Assembly: GCA_930633495.1 (NCBI GenBank)
Contig: CAKNFJ010000001.1
Location: 434,001-498,000 of the forward strand
Length of the DNA stretch: 64,000 bases
Direction: 5' to 3'
Source of the DNA: Hyphomicrobiales bacterium
GTDB taxonomy: Bacteria > Pseudomonadota > Alphaproteobacteria > Rhizobiales > Beijerinckiaceae
Below, piece by piece: positions 53,805-61,909 of the stretch. How positions within the stretch are numbered: position 1 is the first letter of the stretch; each line of letters starts with the position of its first letter. Both the position numbers and the translations under genes were made by a program. Below the pieces are notes generated by a model. It did no database searches. It saw only the letters and a program-made list of their open reading frames with translations, and was not told the DNA's origin.

Positions 53805-55000
53805 ACACGATGCAAGGCTATCTCCGGTCCGACGGGCGCAAGGGCATCCGCAACACCGTTGCCGTCGCCTATCTCGTCGAATGCGCCCACCATGTCGCGC
53901 GGGAGATCGCCCTGCCCTGGCGCGAGGAAGGCGTCCACGCCATCGGCTTTCCGGGCTGCTATCCGAACCCTTACGCCGAGCGGATGATGGAGCAGCTCTG
54001 CACCCATCCCAATGTCGGGGCGGTGCTGCTGGTCTCGCTGGGCTGCGAGAGCTTCAACAAATATGCGCTGGAGCGGGCCGTGCGCGCCACCGGCCGGCCG
54101 GTGAAGACGATCATCATCCAGGGCACCGGCGGCACCCGCAGCTCGATCCGCGAGGGCCGCGCCTGGGTCGAGGAACAGCGCGCCCTGCTCGACGCGCAGG
54201 AGACGGTGCCGATGGCCGTCTCCGAGCTCGTGGTAGGCACTGTCTGCGGCGGCTCGGACGGCACCTCGGGCATCACCGGCAATCCGGCGGCAGGCCGCGC
54301 CTTCGACCAGCTCATCGCCGAAGGCGGCGCCTGCATCTTCGAAGAAACCGGCGAGTTGATCGGCTGCGAGCACATCATGGCGGCGCGTGCGGTCACGCCC
54401 GAACTCGGCGCCGAGCTGGAGAAATCCGTTGCCAAGGCGGCGCGCTACTATGCGACGCTGGGCTACGGTTCCTTCGCCGCAGGCAACGCCGAGGGTGGGC
54501 TCTCGACCATCGAGGAGAAGTCGATGGGCGCCTATGCCAAGTCCGGCGCCTCGCCGATCTCCGGCCTGATCAAGCCCGGCGACGTGCCGCCGCATGGCGG
54601 GCTCTACCTGCTCGACGTGGTGCCGGACGGCGAGGTCCGCTTCGGCTTCCCCAACATCAACGACAATGCCGAGATCGCGGAGCTGATCGCCTGCGGGGCG
54701 CATTGCGTGCTGTTCGTGACCGGCCGCGGCTCGGTCGTCGGCTCGGCGATCTCGCCGGTCGTCAAGATCTGCGCCAATCCGGAGACCTATCGCCGCATGT
54801 CTGAGGATATGGATGTCGATGCCGGGCGCATCCTCGAGGGCCGCGCCAGCCTAGACGAGGTCGGCCGGGAGATCCGTGACCTCGTGGTCTCGCTCGGGCA
54901 AGGCGGCATGACGAAATCGGAGGAACTCGGCCATCAGGAATTCATCCTGACTTACAAGAGCTTCGAGCCGCTCGGCCCGGCCTGCCTGCCGGCGGCGTGA
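53801..55000 (+). CDS. UxaA/SuyB-type large subunit
   Basis: A 399-residue protein of the altronate-dehydratase C-terminal family. YLRSDGRKGIRNTVAVAYLVEC opens it; VSLGCESFNKYAL, IIIQGTGGTRSSIREGR, VCGGSDGTSGITGNPAAGRA and the later Cys residues fit a metal- or Fe-S-dependent lyase. With the 53490 gene it resembles SuyAB or split UxaA/GarD-type dehydratases. The substrate is unknown: altronate, galactarate, sulfolactate and other hydroxy acids remain open. No transporter or regulator accompanies the three genes. Confidence 0.82.
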   Translation: MNTMQGYLRSDGRKGIRNTVAVAYLVECAHHVAREIALPWREEGVHAIGFPGCYPNPYAERMMEQLCTHPNVGAVLLVSLGCESFNKYALERAVRATGRPVKTIIIQGTGGTRSSIREGRAWVEEQRALLDAQETVPMAVSELVVGTVCGGSDGTSGITGNPAAGRAFDQLIAEGGACIFEETGELIGCEHIMAARAVTPELGAELEKSVAKAARYYATLGYGSFAAGNAEGGLSTIEEKSMGAYAKSGASPISGLIKPGDVPPHGGLYLLDVVPDGEVRFGFPNINDNAEIAELIACGAHCVLFVTGRGSVVGSAISPVVKICANPETYRRMSEDMDVDAGRILEGRASLDEVGREIRDLVVSLGQGGMTKSEELGHQEFILTYKSFEPLGPACLPAA

Positions 55001-55093
55001 GGGGTCACGTCCCGGCAAAACGCCGGATCGCCTTAAGAGTAAATCAAGCCGGGCCATGCAGGATGCCGCCACTGCTTTGCCGTGGGGGCCTTC

Positions 55094-56119
55094 ATGTTGC
55101 GTAACCTGACCCGGATGCCGTCCGACATGTCGTCGGAATCGCGCCGGCAGTTGCTTCATGCCGTCACGGACCTGTTCCTGCTCGATCAGGAGCCCAACGA
55201 AGCCGCCAAGGAGCACTATGGCGAGATCGCCACGAGCTCCCTGCCCCATCTCGGCGACGAGGAGCGCAAGGGCTACGCCGATCGCGTGGCGACCATGCCG
55301 ACCCTGCCGCACAACGTCGCCGTCACCCTCGGCGGCGACAGCAACGCGGATGTCGCCCGGCTCGTGCTGACGCTGTCGCCGGTCCTGACCGACACCGATC
55401 TGGCCGCGATCGCGGTGAGCCAGTCGCAGCAGCATCTCGTCGCCATCGCCGAGCGCGCGCGCCTGTCCGAAGGCGTCACCGACATCCTGGTCGAGCGCGG
55501 CGATCAGAAGGTGCTGCACACGGTCAGCGCCAATGAAGGAGCCGCCTTCTCGGATCGCGGCTTCGACCGGCTGCTGGAACGCGGCGAGGGCGATGCCGCC
55601 ATCACCGGCGCGCTCGCCCGGCGCTCCGACCTCACGCCGAACCGGGCCCAGCGCGTGCTGCGGATCGTCGAGCAGTTCTCCGACGGCTCTGCTGGTGGGG
55701 TGAAGACGAACGACGAGACCGTTTCGCTGGCCCGCCAGGCGCGCCAGCAGCGGCTGGAGGTCAAGCTCCTGCTCTCCGACCTCGCGACCAAGGTTCGCGA
55801 GGTCGACGACGTGCTGACGATGCTGGCCGACGAGGACCGCGCCTATCATCTCGCCCAGGTGCTGGCACAGATCGCCGATATCAGCATCGAGCAGGCGCTG
55901 CGCGTGCTGATGCAGCGCGACGCTAGCGGCATCGCCGTCGTATGCCGGTCGCTCGGCATCGGCCTCACCGCCTTCCGCGCCATCCTGCAATTGCGGGCAC
56001 GGCGGCTGTACTTCTCCTCGCGCGATATCGACGACGATATCGACGCCTATGCGAAGCTCGATCTCGCCACGGCCGAGCGGACGCTGCGGTTCCTGAAGCT
56101 CAGAACCAAGATCGCCTGA
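55094..56119 (+). CDS. DUF2336 family protein
   Basis: A 341-residue helical protein. The repeated alpha-helical layout (LLHAVTDLFLLDQEPNEAAKEHYGEI, IAVSQSQQHLVAIAERARLSEGVTDILVERGDQKVL) matches the DUF2336 family found in alphaproteobacteria. No catalytic motif is visible. The ATG at 55094 is favoured over the GTG at 55082. Function unknown. Confidence 0.85.
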   Translation: MLRNLTRMPSDMSSESRRQLLHAVTDLFLLDQEPNEAAKEHYGEIATSSLPHLGDEERKGYADRVATMPTLPHNVAVTLGGDSNADVARLVLTLSPVLTDTDLAAIAVSQSQQHLVAIAERARLSEGVTDILVERGDQKVLHTVSANEGAAFSDRGFDRLLERGEGDAAITGALARRSDLTPNRAQRVLRIVEQFSDGSAGGVKTNDETVSLARQARQQRLEVKLLLSDLATKVREVDDVLTMLADEDRAYHLAQVLAQIADISIEQALRVLMQRDASGIAVVCRSLGIGLTAFRAILQLRARRLYFSSRDIDDDIDAYAKLDLATAERTLRFLKLRTKIA

Positions 56120-56212
56120 GCGAGGGCCGGCCGTCACGCCACAAAACCGCGACATTCGGCCCGCCTCATGCTAGCTTCCTATGGGGCGCTTCGGCGCGAG
56201 GATGGCTTCGAC

Positions 56213-56806
56213 GTGAGATTTCCGCTTCTTTCGGCTGCGGCGCTTTCGGTTCTTTTCGCGGGAGCGGCGCAGGCGCAGACGTTCCTGCCGCTCACCGGCT
56301 TCGCCGCGCTGCCCTCTTTCGCCTGGGACGAGCCGATGATCTCGCCGCGCTGGGAAGGCTCCTATGCGCGCATCTCGTCGGGCTTTCAGGTCACCAGCTC
56401 CAAGCATATGCGCACCAGCGCCGGGCCGACCTTCGGACTCGAGGCCGGGGTGATGCGGCGCGAGGGCAATTTCGTCTACGGAATCGTCGGCGCACTCGAT
56501 TATGCCCCCGCGATCGGCGGGTATGGCTATCCGAGCTTCGGCAACGTCGCCTATACGCGCGATTTCGCCGGCGCCTTCCAGGTCAAGACCGGCGTGCTGG
56601 TGACGCCGGACGTGCTGCTTTACACCAAGGTCGGCATGTCGGCGGCCAACGAAACCTGGCGCTATGGCGCGACGCCGTTCTCCACCCCCTTCAACCAGAG
56701 CGATATCGCGGTGCGGCCCGAGGCCCGCGCCGGCGTGGAATGGGCCGTGACGGACAAGATCACACTCAGCCTCGAAGCCGGCGTTCTCGGCCGGCCGATC
56801 CGTTGA
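56213..56806 (+). CDS. Outer-membrane beta-barrel protein
   Basis: About 197 residues from a GTG that gives a good signal peptide (VRFPLLSAAALSVLFAGAAQA). The mature part has alternating strands (YARISSGFQVTSSKH, FVYGIVGALDYAPAIGGYG, LLYTKVGMSAANETWRYG) and ends with aromatic/basic residues, as expected for a small OMP_b-brl/porin-like barrel. An upstream ATG at 56168 would hide the signal. Confidence 0.7.
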   Translation: MRFPLLSAAALSVLFAGAAQAQTFLPLTGFAALPSFAWDEPMISPRWEGSYARISSGFQVTSSKHMRTSAGPTFGLEAGVMRREGNFVYGIVGALDYAPAIGGYGYPSFGNVAYTRDFAGAFQVKTGVLVTPDVLLYTKVGMSAANETWRYGATPFSTPFNQSDIAVRPEARAGVEWAVTDKITLSLEAGVLGRPIR

Positions 56807-56887
56807 GAGCTGGATTCAAGCGGTTGCCGACTTGATTCAGGCAGCGCCTCCAAACTCCTGACAGCATTGACATTTGACGATCAAGGT

Positions 56888-57050
56888 GCGGGGATCCCCC
56901 TCTCCTGTAAGGAGAGGGGGCAGGGGTAAGGTGTAGGCCGTTCGACCAGTTCGGCGAGCCCTCACCGCAACAGCGACCACCTCACAGCCAATGCGGTTGC
57001 CGGCCTTCCCCTCACCCTGCCCTCTCCCTCCGGGAGAGGGTTCCGCGTTG
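56888..57050. repeat. Facing hairpin repeat pair before parC
   Basis: The left hairpin is CCCCCTCTCCT/AGGAGAGGGGG with loop GTA (56896-56920). The right hairpin is CCCTCTCCC/GGGAGAGGG (57020-57040). The space between contains CAGGGGTAAGGTG on the left and CCTCACCCTGCCC on the right, so it is an inverted pair. The left hairpin core (CCCCTCTCCTGTAAGG) is identical to that at 60302-60321. No gene lies in the gap. Confidence 0.7.
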
Positions 57051-57097
57051 CGGTTCCTGCCCGCTACCACCCAAGCATGGCCGCAACATGCGGCTCC

Positions 57098-59344
57098 TCA
57101 GCCCCCGAACGTATTGCTCTTCGGGAAGCCCTTGGGCGGCAGGCGGCCGGCCTCGGCGCGGTGGCCGAGCCATTCCAGCAGATCGGCTTGCGTCACGGTC
57201 CAGGTCCGGCCGGAGGTGTCGAGCCAGGTCAGGCCATCCGCGAGGTTGAAGGTCCTGGCGTCGGACAAGCCGCCATCCTTGTAGCGTTGCAGGCGCACGC
57301 CCTTGCCGCGGCCCATCTCCGCTACTTCCGAGATCGGGAAGCAGAGCAGCTTGCGGTTCTCGCCGATGATCGCGACATGGTCGCCATCGGCCGGCACGGC
57401 CAGCATCGCGACCGTCTTGCCGTCGACATTGAGCACCTGCCTCCCTTTACGGGTATTGGCGACGACATCGTCGGCCGGGGCGACGAAACCCCTGCCCTCG
57501 CTCGTCGCCATCAGCAGCTTGGTGCCGGGCCTGTAGGGGAAGGCCTGGACGATCTCGGCGGTTTCCTCCAGCTCGATCATCAGCCGGATCGGATCGCCGA
57601 AGCCGCGACCGCCCGGCAGCTTCGAGGCGTCGAGCGTGAAGACCTTGCCGTTCGAAGCGAGCACCAGCACCTTCGCCGTGGTCTCGGTGAAGAAGGCCGT
57701 TTGCAGCGCGTCGTCTCCCTTGAAGGAGAAGCTGGAACGATCCTGCACATGGCCCTTGAGCGCGCGGATCCAGCCCTTCTTCGAGATCACGACGGTGATC
57801 GGCTCGCGCTCGACCATGGCCTGGGTCAGGTCGATATCGGCGGTCTCGGGCATGTCGGCGAAGTCGGTGCGACGCTTGCCGATGGCCGTCTCCGGGCCGA
57901 ACGACTTCTTCACCTGCCGGATGTCCCAGGCGATGGTCTTCCACTGCGTCGCCTCGGAGGCGAGCAGATCCTCGATCTGTGCCTTCTCCTTGGTGAGTTC
58001 GTCGAGCTCGGTCTTGAGCTGCATTTCCTCGAGCTTGCGCAGTGCCCGCAGGCGCGTGTCGAGGATGGCGTTGGCCTGGATCTCGGTGAGGTCGAAGACC
58101 TTCATCAGCTCGATCTTGGGCTCGTCCTCCTCGCGGATGATTTTGATCACCCGGTCGAGGTCGAGATAGACAATCAGCAGGCCGCGCAGGATTTCGAGGC
58201 GCTTGTCGATCTGGCCGAGGCGGAAGCGCGAGCGTCGCTGCAGCACCTCGCGGCGATGGTCGAGCCAGGCGCGCAGCGCCTCGGCGAGGCCGAGCACGCG
58301 CGGCACCAGCCCGCCGGTCAGCACGTTCATGTTCATCGAAATGCGTGCCTCCAGCTCGGAGAGCCGGAAGAGCGATTCCATCATCAGGTTAGGGTCGACA
58401 TTGCGGGCACGCGGCTCGATGACGATGCGGATGTCCTCGGCCGACTCGTCGCGCAGATCCGCGACCAGCGGCAATTTCTTGTCGTTGAGCAGTTCGGCGA
58501 TCTTCTCGATCAGCCGGCCCTTCGAGACCATGTAGGGGATCTCAGTGACCACGGCGAGCCAAGTGCCCCGGCCTTGGTCCTCGACATGCCAGCGCGCGCG
58601 GGTGCGGAAGGCGCCGCGCCCGGTGCGATAGGTCTCCGCCATCGAGGCGCGGGTCTCGACGATGATGCCGCCGGTCGGGAAATCCGGGCCGGGCACGAAA
58701 GTCATGAGCTGCTCGGAGGAGGTCTCCGGATGCTGGATCAGATAGAGCGCGGCGTCGCAGAGCTCGGCGGCATTGTGCGGCGGGATCGAGGTCGCCATGC
58801 CGACCGCGATACCCTGCGAGCCATTGGCGAGCAGGTTCGGGAAGGCGGCCGGGAGCACGACCGGCTCCTCGTCCTCGCCGTTATAGGTCTCGCGGAAGTC
58901 GACCGCGTCCTCGTCGATGCCATCGAGGAGGAGACGCGCGACCTCGGTCATGCGCGCTTCAGTGTAGCGGTAGGCAGCGGCGTTATCGCCGTCGATATTG
59001 CCGAAATTGCCCTGCCCGTCGACGAGCGGGTAACGCTGGGCGAAATCCTGCGCGAGGCGCACCAGCGCGTCGTAGACCGACTGATCGCCATGCGGATGGA
59101 ACTTGCCGATGACGTCGCCGACGATGCGGGCGCATTTCTTGTGAACCTGGCCCGGATCGAGCCGGAGCAGCCGCATCGCGTGCAGGATGCGGCGGTGGAC
59201 CGGCTTCAGGCCGTCGCGCGCATCCGGCAAAGCGCGATGCATGATGGTGGAGAGCGCATAGGCGAGATAGCGCTCTTCGAGCGCCGATTTCAGATCGATG
59301 CGCTCGGACTCGTCTTCCGGCGGCGGATCGACCGGTTTGCCCAT
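57098..59344 (-). CDS. parC: DNA topoisomerase IV subunit A
   Basis: A 748-residue type IIA topoisomerase subunit. The catalytic Tyr is Y127 in [11 protein letters not shown]. The QRDR region is [22 protein letters not shown], with Gln88 and Asp92 at the positions equivalent to Ser80 and Glu84 of E. coli; this appears to be the normal residue set in related alphaproteobacteria, so resistance is not inferred. The C-terminal beta-pinwheel follows from about residue 500. ParC decatenates chromosomes after replication; parE is not in the window. Confidence 0.96.
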   Translation of the reverse strand: MGKPVDPPPEDESERIDLKSALEERYLAYALSTIMHRALPDARDGLKPVHRRILHAMRLLRLDPGQVHKKCARIVGDVIGKFHPHGDQSVYDALVRLAQDFAQRYPLVDGQGNFGNIDGDNAAAYRYTEARMTEVARLLLDGIDEDAVDFRETYNGEDEEPVVLPAAFPNLLANGSQGIAVGMATSIPPHNAAELCDAALYLIQHPETSSEQLMTFVPGPDFPTGGIIVETRASMAETYRTGRGAFRTRARWHVEDQGRGTWLAVVTEIPYMVSKGRLIEKIAELLNDKKLPLVADLRDESAEDIRIVIEPRARNVDPNLMMESLFRLSELEARISMNMNVLTGGLVPRVLGLAEALRAWLDHRREVLQRRSRFRLGQIDKRLEILRGLLIVYLDLDRVIKIIREEDEPKIELMKVFDLTEIQANAILDTRLRALRKLEEMQLKTELDELTKEKAQIEDLLASEATQWKTIAWDIRQVKKSFGPETAIGKRRTDFADMPETADIDLTQAMVEREPITVVISKKGWIRALKGHVQDRSSFSFKGDDALQTAFFTETTAKVLVLASNGKVFTLDASKLPGGRGFGDPIRLMIELEETAEIVQAFPYRPGTKLLMATSEGRGFVAPADDVVANTRKGRQVLNVDGKTVAMLAVPADGDHVAIIGENRKLLCFPISEVAEMGRGKGVRLQRYKDGGLSDARTFNLADGLTWLDTSGRTWTVTQADLLEWLGHRAEAGRLPPKGFPKSNTFGG

Positions 59345-59465
59345 GCTTCGTCAGCCCTCGTCTCGTCGAAAACTCGCGCTGCTCTATGGCACAGCGCGAA
59401 TCGCCCCGCCAGAACAATGCAGGTACGCCGGCATGCGTGCAAACGCCGGGGCCGGCATTTCGCGC

Positions 59466-60227
59466 TCAATCGGTGGATGAATCGGCGGCAGCCGCATTCG
59501 CCGCGACCCGTATCGCCAATTCGACCAGCCTTGCCCGCTCCGGCGGCTCGGGCAGGCCGCGCGGCTCGAAGAGATGGCGCCGCAGGAAATAGCTGGTCAA
59601 GGCGAAGCCGGCCGACAGCTCGGCCGAGGACGGTTCGCGCCCGCCCTGCCCCTCGACCAGGAAGGCCGGCAGCGCCAGCAGCCTGTCGAGATAGGGCTGC
59701 GCAGCCCGGCGGCTCACCGCCTTGCCCGATTTCGGTGAGACATGGCTGAGATCGTCGGTGGATCCGGTCGCCGCGCAACGGGTGAGGTCGAGCCCGAAAC
59801 CGAGTTCCGACAGCATGGCGAGTTCGAAGCGCACGATCAGCGGCGGCGCCAGGCGCAGCTCGTCGAGATGGGCGACGAGAACGGCAAGGCCCTCATAGAG
59901 GCCGGGATGCGGATCCCGCTCCGGCAGCAATCGCAGCAAGCCGGCGATCGTCGCCAGCCCGTAGAGCGCGACCGGAACCGCCATCAGGCGAGCGGCATGG
60001 GAGGTCAGCAATTCGACCTTGTACTCGCCGAGGTGCTCGTCCAGCCGGGCGCGCCAGGTCACTGCGATGTGGTTGCCCGGCTGCAATTGCGGCTGGGCTT
60101 TCGCTGAGCGCCCGCCCCGGACCAGCCCGAGATGGCGGCCGTGGTCGCGCGTCATCACCTCAAGGATCACGGCGCTCTCGCCATGAGCCTTGAGGCCGAT
60201 GATCGTGCCTTCGTCCGTCCATTCCAT
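59466..60227 (-). CDS. recO: DNA repair protein RecO
   Basis: A 253-residue recombination mediator. The N-terminal OB-fold starts MEWTDEGTIIGLKAHGESAVIL and continues RDHGRHLGLVRGG. LPERDPHPGLYEGLAVLVAHLDE and FELAMLSELGFGLDLTRCAATG (one Cys, where some RecO have a zinc-binding set) are typical. The ATG at 60227 replaces a longer N-terminus that lacks support. It lies upstream of parC on the same strand. Confidence 0.93.
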   Translation of the reverse strand: MEWTDEGTIIGLKAHGESAVILEVMTRDHGRHLGLVRGGRSAKAQPQLQPGNHIAVTWRARLDEHLGEYKVELLTSHAARLMAVPVALYGLATIAGLLRLLPERDPHPGLYEGLAVLVAHLDELRLAPPLIVRFELAMLSELGFGLDLTRCAATGSTDDLSHVSPKSGKAVSRRAAQPYLDRLLALPAFLVEGQGGREPSSAELSAGFALTSYFLRRHLFEPRGLPEPPERARLVELAIRVAANAAAADSSTD

Positions 60228-60295
60228 GAGAACAGGGTGTAGAGCGAATGCAGGAGGAGTTTCCAGCGCCTCGCTACTCTGCGGTGGAAGCAAGA

Positions 60296-60338
60296 GCGCG
60301 GGGAACCCCTCTCCTGTAAGGAGAGGGGTTCCCCGCGC
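60296..60338. repeat. Perfect 20-bp palindromic hairpin
   Basis: Exact 20-bp arms (60296-60315 and 60319-60338) around a GTA loop, with core CCCCTCTCCTGTAAGG shared with the repeat at 56896. It is immediately downstream of the tautomerase gene on its strand and could serve as its terminator hairpin (no T-run) or be a mobile palindromic unit. Confidence 0.75.
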
Positions 60339-60348
60339 CTTCCCGGCC

Positions 60349-60732
60349 TCACGCGACGTATTGCGCGATGCCGCCGCCGAACGACCAGTCCTCGCGCTTG
60401 ACCTCGACGAGGTTGATGAAGATGTCGTCGGGCCGCAGCCCGGGCTCGCGGGTCAGGTTCTGCGCGATTGCGGCGTAGAGCTTCTTCTTCTGCGTCACGC
60501 CGCGCGTATTCGCGACGGTGATCTGGATAATGACCAGCCCGGCACTGCGCTCGAAACCGAAATAATTGGCGTCGAAGACGAACTCGTCGGCGTCATGCTG
60601 ATGCACGACGGCGAAGAGATCCTTTTCCGGCACCTCGAACGTCTCCCGCAGCGCCCTGTAGACACCCTCGACGATCGCAGCAGGCTCGGAAGCGGGACGG
60701 CCGCGGCGCATGGAAATCCGGATCAGAGGCAT
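60349..60732 (-). CDS. Tautomerase-family protein (Pro1)
   Basis: A 127-residue protein starting MPLIRISMRRGRP, so the mature N-terminus is the catalytic Pro of the tautomerase superfamily. ITVANTRGVTQKKKLYAAIAQNL and DIFINLVEVKREDWSFGGGIAQY match two-domain or long tautomerases of the MSAD/cis-CaaD side of the family. The substrate is unknown. It is divergent from the LysR gene with a palindromic operator between. Confidence 0.82.
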   Translation of the reverse strand: MPLIRISMRRGRPASEPAAIVEGVYRALRETFEVPEKDLFAVVHQHDADEFVFDANYFGFERSAGLVIIQITVANTRGVTQKKKLYAAIAQNLTREPGLRPDDIFINLVEVKREDWSFGGGIAQYVA

Positions 60733-60791
60733 GGTTCTCTCCATCAGCGGCGGCCCCTTGGCCACCGATCGATGGAAAGAGATTAGCCTTG

Positions 60792-60818
60792 AACGATAAA
60801 ACATGAAATCGTATCGTT
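60792..60818. promoter_or_regulatory. Candidate LysR operator in divergent promoter
   Basis: AACGATA and its exact inverse TATCGTT are separated by 13 bases, giving a T-N11-A-type palindrome in an AT-rich region between the tautomerase gene and the divergent LysR gene. The location 31 bp upstream of the LysR start and about 60 bp upstream of the tautomerase start is typical for LysR autoregulation and target activation. Binding is inferred. Confidence 0.55.
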
Positions 60819-60848
60819 ATTTATATCATGAATATGGATTTTTGATTT

Positions 60849-61694
60849 ATGAGCACCCCGGCCCTCGATGTCGAAGCGGTGGCAGCCTTCCTCCAGGCCG
60901 CCGAGCTGTCGAGTTTTACCCGCGCCGCAGAAGCGCTCGGCTCGACGCAGTCGCTGGTGAGCACACGCATCAAGCGGCTGGAGACGACGCTCGGCAAGCT
61001 CCTGTTGCAGCGGCACCCGCGACTGGTTCGGCTCACCTCGGAGGGCGAACGCTTCCTGCCGGCCGCGCGCGCGTTCCTCTCTGCCCATAATCAGGCGCTC
61101 GCGATCTTCAGCGAGGCGCCGGAGCGGATCGCCATCGGCATCAGCGAACAGGCGGCGGGCGCCGATGTGCCCGCCCTGCTCTCCCGGCTGGCCGCACGCG
61201 ATCCGGGGCTCATCGTCAATCTGCGCATCGAGCCTTCGAGCCAGCTGGAACAGGCCTACGAGGCAGGCGATCTCGACGCGGTTCTCGTCCGCCGGATCGG
61301 CGCCGGCAATACCGGCGAGGTCCTGCGGGAGGACGGCCTCGGCTGGTTCGCCTCGCCCGCCCTGACACAGCCGGGGGATGCGCCGTTGCCGGTGATCAGC
61401 CTCGTCGCCGAATGCCGCCTGCGGCAGCACGCCGTCAACACGCTCAACCGGCACGCGATCGACTGGCGCGAAGCTTTCATCGGCGGCGGGATGGCGGCGG
61501 TGCAGGCCGCGCTCACCGGCGGTCTCGGCGTCGCAGCCCTGGCGACCCGTGTCGCCCCGCCGGGCGCGGTCGATATCGGCGCCGCATGGGGGCTGCCGGC
61601 GCTTGGACGCTCGCACATCGTCCTGCGCAGCAATGCCGCAACAGCTCGCGGCCGGGCTTTCGTGCGGGAGCTGGCGGCAGCTTTCCGCGGCTAG
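60849..61694 (+). CDS. LysR-family transcriptional regulator
   Basis: A 281-residue regulator. The winged HTH is AAFLQAAELSSFTRAAEALGSTQSLVSTRIKRLE; the effector-binding domain runs from about residue 90 (IAIGISEQAAGADV). It is divergent from the tautomerase gene and probably controls it, with its own start downstream of the candidate operator. Confidence 0.9.
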   Translation: MSTPALDVEAVAAFLQAAELSSFTRAAEALGSTQSLVSTRIKRLETTLGKLLLQRHPRLVRLTSEGERFLPAARAFLSAHNQALAIFSEAPERIAIGISEQAAGADVPALLSRLAARDPGLIVNLRIEPSSQLEQAYEAGDLDAVLVRRIGAGNTGEVLREDGLGWFASPALTQPGDAPLPVISLVAECRLRQHAVNTLNRHAIDWREAFIGGGMAAVQAALTGGLGVAALATRVAPPGAVDIGAAWGLPALGRSHIVLRSNAATARGRAFVRELAAAFRG

Positions 61695-61735
61695 GCGCCA
61701 TCGACACCTGATCGCAACGGTTTCGCACCGTCTTT

Positions 61736-61864
61736 GTCATTCCGGGGCTTCGCGCAGCGAAGAACCCGGAACCCACGACTGGGCAGAACATCGGATACGC
61801 GATTACAGGCGGCTCACCCGGTCGTGGGTTCCGGGTTCACGCCTGCGGCGCGCCCCGGAATGAC
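61736..61864. repeat. REP-like inverted repeat between lysR and rsh
   Basis: GTCATTCCGGGGC at 61736 and its inverse GCCCCGGAATGAC ending at 61864 flank about 100 bp containing further pairs such as AACCCGGAACCCACGAC with its inverse. The outer 13-mer also occurs at 43798. It lies between convergent genes and can fold as a long hairpin. Confidence 0.7.
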
Positions 61865-61909
61865 AAGGGCGGTTCTAGCTTGAAACGCCCCAGAGACTGT
61901 CCGTGCGCC

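Noticed and set aside
57098..59344. Gln/Asp at the quinolone-resistance positions of ParC
   Set aside because: These residues look like the normal set of related alphaproteobacterial ParC proteins, so they are not read as resistance mutations.
57077..59749. Very long open frame (about 890 codons) on the plus strand opposite parC
   Set aside because: It is antisense to a clear topoisomerase IV gene; its translation is Arg/Asp/Gly-rich with no motifs, as expected for a GC-rich shadow frame.
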